Shown: piece by piece, positions 1 to 5,159 of the stretch | Numbering within the stretch: position 1 is the stretch's first letter | Layout of the letters: each line of letters opens with the position of its first letter | NCBI GenBank assembly: GCA_029934695.1 | Contig: JAOZLU010000391.1 | Span: 1,270-6,803 of the forward strand | Direction: 5' to 3' | Origin: Desulfobacterales bacterium | Lineage (GTDB): Bacteria > Desulfobacterota > Desulfobacteria > Desulfobacterales > 4be13 | Length of the DNA: 5,534 nucleotides | The notes under the pieces: generated by a model | Databases searched by the model: none | What the model was told of the DNA's origin: nothing | The model's input: only the letters and a program-made list of their open reading frames with translations | Program-made: the position numbers and the translations under genes

Positions 1-3
1 AAA

Positions 4-2256
4 GTGGAACGCATCAAACATCAAACATCAAACATCAAACTCATAGCTGAAGAACTTACTCTGAATGAATCTCAGGTTCAGGCGGTTGCGCTTCTTCTTG
101 AAGAAGGGGCAACAATCCCATTTATTGCGCGCTACAGAAAAGAAGCCACAGACAGTCTTGATGAAGTTGCAGTGGCATCTGTCCGGGATCGGCTGAGTCA
201 ACTGAAAGAACTGGATGCACGCAGGGAATCTATTTTAAAATCCCTTGAACAGCATGGTCATCTGACTGATGAACTGAAAGAAAAGGTCATGACTGCCGAA
301 ACCATTACCGTTCTGGAAGATATTTACCTGCCATACAAGCCGAAGCGCCGGACAAAAGCCACGATTGCAAGGGAAAAGGGACTTGAGCCGCTGTCTTTGG
401 CTATTTTTGAACAAACCGGAGCAGATCCGTATCAGGAGGCAGCTGCATTCGTTGATCCTGAAAAAGGGGTGGAATCGGCTGATGATGCCCTGTCAGGCGC
501 AAGGGATATCATCGCTGAAATGATCAACGAAGATGAGAAAGCCCGTGCCAATATGCGTCAGTTGTTTTCCTCAAAAGGGAGCTTCAAAAGCAGCGTTGCA
601 GCCAACATGGAAACCGAAGGGGCAAAATATAAGGACTATTTTGACTGGGAAGAGCCTGTGGCGACAGCACCCTCTCACCGGGTTCTGGCCATGCGAAGGG
701 GTGAAAAAGAGGATGTCCTGAACCTCAGTGCCACTCCGCCTGAAGAGGATGCCATTGAAAAACTGAAACGCCTTTTTGTGAAAGGGGACTCAGAAGATTC
801 AAAGCAGGTTGAAGCGGCCGTCCATGACTGTTATAAGCGACTCCTTTCACGATCCATGGAAACAGAAATCCGGCTGGACACAAAGGAGAGAGCAGATGCT
901 GAAGCCATCAGGGTATTTGCTGAAAATCTTCGTCAACTGCTTCTTGCGGCTCCGTTAGGACCCAAAAGAGTCATGGGTGTTGATCCGGGTTTCAGAACCG
1001 GATGCAAAATCGTTTGTCTTGACAGACAGGGAAAACTTCTTCACAATAACACCATGTATCTCCATCAGCCTGAAAAATCAGTTGAACTGACAAAAAAACT
1101 GTGCCATGAATTTGACATAGAAGCCATTGCCATCGGAAACGGCACGGCTGGCAGGGAAACAGAGGCATTTATCAAGGCGATTCCCCTTTCAAAAAAGATT
1201 CAGGTGCTAATGGTCAATGAAAGTGGCGCATCTGTTTACTCTGCATCAGAAGTGGCACGGGAGGAATTTCCTGACGTGGATCTGACCGTCCGGGGGGCGG
1301 TTTCCATTGGCAGACGCTTGATGGACCCGCTGTCGGAGTTGGTGAAAATTGATCCCAAATCCATTGGCGTGGGCCAGTATCAGCATGATGTTGACCAGAC
1401 CGCTCTGAGGCAGTCACTGGATGATGTGGTTATCAGTTGCGTGAACGGAGTGGGTGTGGATGCAAACACAGCAAGCGTCCAACTGCTCACATACATCTCA
1501 GGCTTAGGCCCTCAGTTGGCAAAAAATATTGTGGCATACAGAAACGAAAACGGCTCTTTCACTTCCAGAAAGGAATTGAAAAAAGTGAAACGCCTCGGGC
1601 CAAAGTCATTTGAGCAATGTGCAGGGTTTTTAAGGGTCAGAGACGGTGAAAACCTCTTGGATGCCAGCGCAGTCCATCCTGAAAGCTATCATATTGTGGA
1701 TGTTATGGCCAAAGACCTTGACTGCACAGTTTCAGACCTGATGAAAAAAGCTGAACTCAGGAAAAAGATAGAGGTTTCAAAATATGTCACAGACACCGTG
1801 GGCATTCCGACCCTCAAAGATATCCTTGAAGAACTTGCAAAGCCGGGGCGTGATCCCAGGGAAAAATTTGAGGAATTTGCCTTTGCAAGCGACATTGAAA
1901 AAATAGGGGATTTGAAGTCCGGCATGAAGGTTCCTGGCATTGTGACCAATGTAACAGCATTCGGGGCATTTGTGGATATCGGGGTTCATCAGGACGGACT
2001 TGTGCATATCAGTGAGTTGGCGGACAGATTTGTGAAAACCCCCGGGGATGTGGTCAAAGTTCATCAGCGGGTGAATGTCACCATTACAGATGTTGATATT
2101 GAAAGGAAAAGGATTTCTCTGTCCATGAAAGCCATTCCGGGCCAGCAAAGGCAACCCAGAGAAAAACCGCCGAAAAAGCAGAAACCCGGACAGAAAAAAG
2201 CAAAAGCTAAGGACAGACCGTTTAATAATCCGTTTGCCGATGTTTTTGGAAAATAA
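4..2256 (+). CDS. tex: Tex-family S1 RNA-binding protein (transcription accessory protein)
   Basis: This 750-residue protein has the complete Tex architecture. The N-terminal helical Tex_N region carries the conserved segment GATIPFIARYRKEATDSLDEV (about residues 35-55) and later YLPYKPKRRTKATIAREKGL. The YqgF/RNase H-like domain begins at about residue 323 with VMGVDPGFRTGCK. Helix-hairpin-helix segments lie at about 483-545 (SGLGPQLAKNIV, VKRLGPKSFEQCAGFLRV). An S1 domain spans about 636-709 (VTAFGAFVDIGVHQDGLVHISEL), and a Lys/Pro-rich basic tail ends the protein. Tex proteins are cytoplasmic nucleic-acid-binding factors linked to transcription; the precise role is not established by sequence. 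The length is near the family norm, so the gene looks intact. The GTG at position 4 is the first visible start, but only three bases precede it, so neither the ribosome binding site nor a slightly earlier start can be checked. Codons 4-13 are made of a heptamer repeat (listed separately). A terminator-like hairpin follows the stop. Confidence 0.96.
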   Translation: MERIKHQTSNIKLIAEELTLNESQVQAVALLLEEGATIPFIARYRKEATDSLDEVAVASVRDRLSQLKELDARRESILKSLEQHGHLTDELKEKVMTAETITVLEDIYLPYKPKRRTKATIAREKGLEPLSLAIFEQTGADPYQEAAAFVDPEKGVESADDALSGARDIIAEMINEDEKARANMRQLFSSKGSFKSSVAANMETEGAKYKDYFDWEEPVATAPSHRVLAMRRGEKEDVLNLSATPPEEDAIEKLKRLFVKGDSEDSKQVEAAVHDCYKRLLSRSMETEIRLDTKERADAEAIRVFAENLRQLLLAAPLGPKRVMGVDPGFRTGCKIVCLDRQGKLLHNNTMYLHQPEKSVELTKKLCHEFDIEAIAIGNGTAGRETEAFIKAIPLSKKIQVLMVNESGASVYSASEVAREEFPDVDLTVRGAVSIGRRLMDPLSELVKIDPKSIGVGQYQHDVDQTALRQSLDDVVISCVNGVGVDANTASVQLLTYISGLGPQLAKNIVAYRNENGSFTSRKELKKVKRLGPKSFEQCAGFLRVRDGENLLDASAVHPESYHIVDVMAKDLDCTVSDLMKKAELRKKIEVSKYVTDTVGIPTLKDILEELAKPGRDPREKFEEFAFASDIEKIGDLKSGMKVPGIVTNVTAFGAFVDIGVHQDGLVHISELADRFVKTPGDVVKVHQRVNVTITDVDIERKRISLSMKAIPGQQRQPREKPPKKQKPGQKKAKAKDRPFNNPFADVFGK
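12..39. repeat. Heptanucleotide tandem repeat, four perfect CATCAAA copies
   Basis: Four uninterrupted copies of CATCAAA lie inside the first codons of the Tex gene and encode roughly IKHQTSNIK. Because 7 is not a multiple of 3, gain or loss of one copy would shift the reading frame, while a change of three copies (21 bp) keeps it. Taking out three copies gives MERIKLIAEEL, which resembles the usual Tex N-terminus, so the repeat looks like an in-frame expansion of one ancestral unit. This is seen directly; its effect on expression is inference. Confidence 0.9.
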
Positions 2257-2277
2257 ATTTGGGGATGTTCCAGAATG

Positions 2278-2297
2278 GAAAGTGAAAAGTGAAAAGT
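2278..2297. repeat. Short heptamer tandem repeat (GAAAAGT)
   Basis: GAAAGT is followed by two copies of GAAAAGT, about 20 bp after the Tex stop codon. It is the second heptamer-period repeat in the window and supplies the left arm of the terminator hairpin that follows. Confidence 0.7.
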
Positions 2298-2329
2298 CCC
2301 CTCCGGCTTTTTACTTTTCACTTTTTTTT
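2284..2329 (+). terminator. Probable Rho-independent terminator of tex
   Basis: AAAAGTGAAAAGT (2285-2297) is perfectly complementary to ACTTTTCACTTTT (2313-2325), with a 15-nt loop containing CCCCTCCGG. The right arm runs into eight T residues ending at 2329. The position 28 bp after the Tex stop fits a transcription terminator. The stem is AT-rich and the loop long, so strength is uncertain. Because the stem is nearly symmetric in A and T runs it could also act on the opposite strand. Confidence 0.7.
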
Positions 2330-2388
2330 ATATAAAATGCAAAGAAAGCTTGACTATCAGCAGTTAATCAGTTACTGAGGGTAAATAA

Positions 2389-2484
2389 ATGGCCATTACT
2401 TCCATGATTATAATTTATTATGCCAATTATCAGGATAAAACTTTGACTCTTAACAAAAACAGCAGGTCATCATCTGCTTTGTGA
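2389..2484 (+). CDS. Possible 31-residue small ORF, unknown function
   Basis: ATG at 2389 opens a 31-codon frame ending with TGA at 2482-2484; the product begins MAITSMIIIYYANYQDK and ends in a Ser-rich stretch. A GAGGG sequence lies about 8 bases upstream of the ATG, a plausible but not strong ribosome binding site. The short hydrophobic start (MIIIYYA) is too short for a sure membrane segment. I do not recognise the peptide. A chance ORF in AT-rich non-coding DNA is at least as likely. Confidence 0.2.
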   Translation: MAITSMIIIYYANYQDKTLTLNKNSRSSSAL

Positions 2485-2551
2485 AAAACGGCATTGTTAT
2501 TAAGCAACTGATTTTAAAAGTTTTAATCCGATATTTAATTCGCACTTTTAT

Positions 2552-2590
2552 TTAATCATTTTTTAAAAACTTATCGCTGACAATGATTAA
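2552..2590. promoter_or_regulatory. Inverted repeat upstream of the regulator (distal operator candidate)
   Basis: TTAATCATT (2552-2560) and AATGATTAA (2582-2590) are perfect 9-bp inverted arms separated by 21 bp. The core AATCATT/AATGATT recurs in the second inverted repeat closer to the HTH gene. This could be a binding site for a dimeric regulator or a chance palindrome in AT-rich DNA. Confidence 0.35.
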
Positions 2591-2644
2591 CTCATCAGTC
2601 ACAAGTGATCTGAAACTTTTGATTTAAAATATTTCAACTTTTTT

Positions 2645-2699
2645 TGAAATCATTAAATATTCAGATTTTGAATATGCCTGACATATATGAATGATTTCA
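2645..2699. promoter_or_regulatory. Nested inverted repeats upstream of the regulator (proximal operator candidate)
   Basis: TGAAATCATT (2645-2654) and AATGATTTCA (2690-2699) are perfect 10-bp inverted arms 35 bp apart. Inside them ATATTCA (2657-2663) and TGAATAT (2669-2675) form a second perfect 7-bp palindrome with a 5-bp spacer. The inner site resembles the general layout of ArsR/SmtB-type operators, which are AT-rich imperfect inverted repeats containing TGAA/TTCA halves. The element ends about 58 bp before the start codon of the ArsR-like gene, which suggests autoregulation. The left arm could instead pair with ATTTCAA at 2631-2637, so a structured leader is an alternative. Confidence 0.4.
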
Positions 2700-2745
2700 G
2701 TATGTTGATGCAAATCAGGCTGGCGAGTCAGTAAGTCGGCAAAAA

Positions 2746-2751
2746 AAAAGG
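2746..2751 (+). promoter_or_regulatory. Ribosome binding site of the HTH regulator
   Basis: AAAAGG at the end of a nine-A run lies six bases before the ATG at 2758. A second ATG follows immediately at 2761, so initiation could use either. The spacing slightly favours one of these two over the internal ATG at 2830. Confidence 0.6.
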
Positions 2752-2757
2752 AAAACA

Positions 2758-3426
2758 ATGATGCCTTATATTTCTTTAACAAAAACAGGTACAAGTGAGG
2801 AAGCTGATGTGGAGGAAGAGAAACTTCGGATGGAGAAAGCAAAAAAAGTTTTCCGCCACCCCGTCAGGAACAGAATACTGGATATCCTCAGGGATGGTCT
2901 GCCTCGCACTCAGCGAGAGCTTGGCAGGATACTCTCCATGTCCAATGCCGCTGTCCATTATCATGTGAAAATGTTGTTGGAAATCGGCATCATCACGTTG
3001 CACAGCACCCGACCGGGTCCGAATGGCATTACCGAAAAGCTATATGCAGCAGATATTGGGGATTGGCCAGCCGTTTCCGAAGAAGATGTGGACTTTTACA
3101 TGGATTATATTGTGTCATGGATGAACGAACGACACCGGGAAGGGTTGAACCTCTTGAAATCAAAAGGTTATATAATACCATTTCTTGCCGGAAGTTACTC
3201 TGCTCGTGCATCATTGCCAGACCTGATCCAGTTCAAACATGATGTTGAAAAACTTTTCGACAAATTTCATAAGAAATGCAATAATTCCAAGACGAAAGAT
3301 GACGGTCATCTCCAGTTTGCTGTTACCTTCTCCATATTGCCTTCCCAAGAAGAGGTGACGGAAGACTCCCGCAATATACTTGAGTTTGAACCTCAGCTCT
3401 CTGAAAAGAAACGAAAAAGAAGATAA
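2758..3426 (+). CDS. ArsR-like winged helix-turn-helix transcriptional regulator
   Basis: This 222-residue cytoplasmic protein has a winged-helix DNA-binding domain at about residues 28-98. The first helix is KKVFRHPVRNRILDIL, the helix-turn-helix is TQRELGRILSMSNAAVHYHVKML, and the wing runs through TRPGPNGITEKLYAA. The HPVRxRIL start and the VHYHVKxLxExGI recognition helix are typical of the ArsR/HTH_20 group. The ELCVCDL metal-binding motif of SmtB/ArsR sensors is absent and the only Cys is near the C-terminus (KKCNNS), so classical metal sensing is unlikely. An acidic leader (SEEADVEEE) precedes the domain. Residues from about 100 on, rich in aromatic and charged residues, are not recognised and may hold a dimerisation or ligand-binding part. 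The tail is strongly basic (SEKKRKRR). It stands alone between two non-coding regions, and inverted repeats upstream are candidate operators. Targets are unknown; the efflux gene over 700 bp downstream is only a guess. Confidence 0.85.
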   Translation: MMPYISLTKTGTSEEADVEEEKLRMEKAKKVFRHPVRNRILDILRDGLPRTQRELGRILSMSNAAVHYHVKMLLEIGIITLHSTRPGPNGITEKLYAADIGDWPAVSEEDVDFYMDYIVSWMNERHREGLNLLKSKGYIIPFLAGSYSARASLPDLIQFKHDVEKLFDKFHKKCNNSKTKDDGHLQFAVTFSILPSQEEVTEDSRNILEFEPQLSEKKRKRR

Positions 3427-3482
3427 CGCAGATATGTGGAATTTAAGATAATGTTTTGCATATCCACGAAAACAAAGGTTTT

Positions 3483-3534
3483 GTGCCGGACGGGGTTTTT
3501 GTGCCGGACGGGGTTTTTGTGCCGGACGGGGTTT
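3483..3534. repeat. Tandem 18-bp repeat, 2.9 copies
   Basis: The unit GTGCCGGACGGGGTTTTT occurs at 3483-3500, 3501-3518 and 3519-3534 (last copy short by two T). The copies are identical, which implies recent expansion or gene conversion. There are no spacers, so it is not a CRISPR array. Confidence 0.92.
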
Positions 3535-3550
3535 GCAACCCCGTCCGGCA
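3520..3550. repeat. Strong 14-bp hairpin formed by an inverted copy of the 18-bp unit
   Basis: TGCCGGACGGGGTT (3520-3533) is followed after TGC by its exact reverse complement AACCCCGTCCGGCA (3537-3550). The stem is GC-rich and perfect. The same inverted arm could pair with the two earlier tandem copies (3484-3497, 3502-3515), giving longer loops. The hairpin lies about 95 bp beyond the HTH stop and lacks a following T-run, so it is more like a REP/MITE-type palindrome than an intrinsic terminator, though it may protect or end the transcript. Confidence 0.85.
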
Positions 3551-3569
3551 GTCTTAGCTTGATGCGTAT

Positions 3570-3636
3570 GGGGATAATCCCCCCGTGAACGTGAACGGAA
3601 CATGCACGGGGATTCACGACACGTTCACGTTTACGG
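3570..3636. repeat. Palindrome cluster with mutually exclusive stems
   Basis: Three pairings overlap. GGGGA/TCCCC (3570-3574 with 3578-3582) forms a tight hairpin. CCCCGTG/CACGGGG (3581-3587 with 3605-3611) forms a second. A 15-bp stem (3583-3597 with 3622-3636, CCGTGAACGTGAACG against CGTTCACGTTTACGG, with one G-T wobble) forms a third. They cannot all form together. It adjoins the 18-bp repeat hairpin and may be part of the same dispersed element. Confidence 0.7.
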
Positions 3637-3644
3637 CCTCCCTT

Positions 3645-3660
3645 AATCCGTTATAATCAG
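3645..3660. repeat. Diverged direct repeat, left copy
   Basis: AATCCGTTATAATCAG matches the right copy at 3867-3882 at 14 of 16 positions, both differences being T/C transitions. Similarity continues loosely on both sides (a CCT-rich start, and a later TATTTGC). The two copies enclose the nested inverted-repeat element. Confidence 0.55.
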
Positions 3661-3731
3661 AAATTCTATTTGCTGGTTCAAAAACGGGTCTCTCCCTGCT
3701 TCAGAAAGTTGAACCTGATTCTCAGAAAATT

Positions 3732-3858
3732 GTAAGTACCTCGCCATATGTTTTCAGGTATCTGCATATGAGGAACAGCTTTCCCGTTGTGAACCGCAGA
3801 TGGATGCAAGCTGTTTTCTCAGGAAAAAATCCCGGGAAATTTTTGCCCGGGTACTTAC
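3732..3858. repeat. Nested inverted-repeat element
   Basis: The outer arms GTAAGTACC (3732-3740) and GGTACTTAC (3850-3858) are perfect 9-bp inverted repeats. Inside, 3769-3781 (TGAGGAACAGCTT) pairs with 3808-3821 (AAGCTGTTTTCTCA) through a 13-bp stem with one bulged T, and CCCGGG occurs at both 3831-3836 and 3846-3851 with a 9-nt loop. The layout resembles a small non-coding mobile repeat (MITE/REP-like) or a structured transcript. No coding content is seen. Confidence 0.55.
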
Positions 3859-3866
3859 CTTCTCTA

Positions 3867-3882
3867 AATCCGCTATAACCAG
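3867..3882. repeat. Diverged direct repeat, right copy
   Basis: AATCCGCTATAACCAG is the partner of the copy at 3645-3660, 222 bp downstream in the same orientation. It lies directly after the right outer arm of the nested inverted repeat. Confidence 0.55.
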
Positions 3883-3976
3883 GAAAAAATATATTTGCCA
3901 ATCCTTTTACCGAAAGTGAAATACGCCTACCTATGAGGGAGGATATTTCCCATCCCTGAATACTCTCTTTACCCCA

Positions 3977-4005
3977 TTGACTTATCCTGCCATCTGAAAT
4001 AATTT
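3977..4005 (+). promoter_or_regulatory. Weak sigma-70-type promoter candidate for the efflux gene
   Basis: TTGACT (3977-3982) matches the -35 consensus at five of six bases. After 17 bp comes TAATTT (4000-4005), which matches TATAAT only at three of six. The position, about 140 bp before the efflux start codon, would leave a leader of roughly 130 nt. The weak -10 keeps this tentative. Confidence 0.25.
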
Positions 4006-4131
4006 CCCCTCTGAAACATCGAATACAGAAGCTCCAAGAATTTCTTGCCTGCCCCGTTTCCAGACTGAGCGTGGAACTTGCTCCGGAGTCTGAAAATTAT
4101 TTTTCGGAGGCGAAAACAGACTTCAAAATAA

Positions 4132-4138
4132 GGAAGGA
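4132..4138 (+). promoter_or_regulatory. Ribosome binding site fixing the start at 4143
   Basis: GGAAGGA ends four bases before the ATG at 4143. This, plus the signal peptide that begins there, argues for starting at 4143 and not at an in-frame GTG 72 bases upstream at 4071, where the extra 24 residues are charged and have no counterpart in a lipoprotein signal. Confidence 0.7.
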
Positions 4139-4142
4139 AAAT

Positions 4143-5159
4143 ATGAAAGCGTTTTTTAAAATGAATATTTTGCTTTTGTCAATCCTGGCATTTGCTTCAT
4201 GCGCCATAAGCCCCGATTATAAACGCCCGGAAGTTCACAAGAAAGAGGCATGGAGCGAATCTGAACCCGCGGCTGTCTCGCCGTCTCAGATCATTCAGAC
4301 CGATTGGTGGACAACTTTTAATGACCCTTATCTCAATGAGCTGATAGCGGAAGCGCTTTCCGGCAGTCTTGACCTGAGAATTCTGTCCGGACGAATCCAG
4401 GAGGCTGAAATCACGATAAAACAGACCCGGGCAGGTGCCCTGCCTTCGGTCAATTCATCAGCAAATACAAGATATTCCAGAGGCACACAGTATGGATCAG
4501 AATCTTTTGATTCGGAAAATACAGAGGATGACACAGATTCCCCTGATTTCGAGGATATTATAAATGAGAACCTGAGTACTTCTGATCTCAACACAAATCC
4601 CGGCAATTCTCAATATATCAATGCGAGTTTGGATATAAACTGGGGAATTGACATCTGGGGGAAAAATAAAAATGATTATCTGGCAACAAAAGCCGAATAC
4701 AAAGCAAGCGAGGCCGACTATCGGGCAGGATACCTGAAGCTGGTTTCCGATGTTGCAAACGCTTATTTTCAGCTTTGCAAAACAGATGAACAAGTTGAGA
4801 TGTCGCAAAAATTCTATGCAGACAACCGGGAAAAATTGGATATCTACAAAAATCAGTATTCAGAGGGGCTGATCCCTGAATGGAAAGTGTCAAGACAGGA
4901 GGCGGAAGTAAAAAGCTCGGAACAGGGACTGCTGGAGTTGGATCGAAATCGGAAACGGCTTGAAAATGGGATCGCCGTCTTGCTGGCAAACCCGCCGGGG
5001 AACTCAAGATACCCAAAAACAAATTGCGGGGACAGTTGCAGATCGTCAGGACACCCGCGGGAATCCCTTCAGATCTTTTATCCCGGCGTCCGGATATTGT
5101 CGCGGCCGAGTATCGTGTGCTGAAAGCCCATCATCAGATTGCCAAGACAAAACAACTCC
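4143..5159 (+). pseudogene. NodT-type RND efflux outer membrane lipoprotein, frameshifted and truncated
   Basis: The protein starts with a lipoprotein signal peptide MKAFFKMNILLLSILAFASC, Cys20 being the probable lipidation site. Then come family hallmarks: SPDYKRPEV, WWTTFNDPYLNELI (from residue 55), WGIDIWGKNKND (from 167) and DVANAYFQL. These identify an outer membrane factor of tripartite efflux (OEP/NodT family), a TolC-like trimeric channel. An unusually acidic segment (about residues 119-143, SESFDSENTEDDTDSPDFED) probably lies in an extracellular loop. At 4997-5000 a GGGG run puts the frame off by one. Read as is, translation runs into unrelated residues and stops at 5123 (326 residues). 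With one extra G the frame continues as NPPGELKIPKNKLRG, then TPAGIPSDLLSRRPDIVAAEYRVLKAHHQIAKTKQL, which is typical OMF sequence. That match ends near 5159, where about one quarter to one third of the usual 460-490 residues is missing and activator sequence begins. No membrane-fusion or RND gene adjoins it. A sequencing error at the G-run is possible. Confidence 0.85.

Larger units (their letters stand above)
2257..2757. other. AT-rich intergenic region between tex and the HTH regulator
   Basis: This 501-bp stretch holds the tex terminator at its left end, one weak short ORF (2389-2484) and, in its right third, two separate inverted repeats that share the core AATCATT/AATGATT. No RNA gene, tRNA or recognisable protein remnant is visible. 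The right half is rich in A and T runs, as expected for a promoter region. I could not settle on a convincing -35/-10 pair. Confidence 0.7.
3427..4142. other. Repeat-rich intergenic region
   Basis: No credible gene lies between the HTH regulator stop and the start of the efflux gene. Reading left to right: a plain segment (3427-3482), a tandem and inverted repeat cluster (3483-3550), a second palindrome cluster (3570-3636), and a diverged direct repeat enclosing a nested inverted-repeat element (3645-3882). The rest, about 3883-4142, is unstructured and contains the probable promoter and leader of the efflux gene. Antisense reading frames across the tandem repeat encode only low-complexity NPVRHK units and are not considered genes. 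Confidence 0.75.

Noticed and set aside
3431..3467. Hairpin just after the HTH stop codon (GATATG/CATATC or GTGGA/TCCAC)
   Set aside because: The arms are 5-6 bp with loops of 22 nt and no T-run, so a chance match is likely.
3483..3550. CRISPR array
   Set aside because: The direct units abut one another without unique spacers, are only 18 bp, and the last is inverted. No cas gene is near.
3520..3550. Intrinsic terminator for the HTH gene
   Set aside because: The stem is strong but no T-run follows on the + strand. It is described as a repeat hairpin instead.
3393..3617. Antisense reading frames encoding repeated NPVRHK units
   Set aside because: The repeated peptide comes only from the 18-bp tandem DNA repeat, whose length is a multiple of three. 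The frames overlap the end of the HTH gene and a strong palindrome, and have no recognisable domain.
4071..4142. N-terminal extension of the efflux protein from the GTG at 4071
   Set aside because: It would place 24 charged residues ahead of a clear lipoprotein signal peptide, and a better ribosome binding site precedes the ATG at 4143.
4994..5003. Programmed -1 ribosomal frameshift in the efflux gene
   Set aside because: A GGGG run permits one tRNA to slip, but the site does not fit the XXXYYYZ slippery pattern. The gene is also truncated further on, so mutation or sequencing error is simpler.
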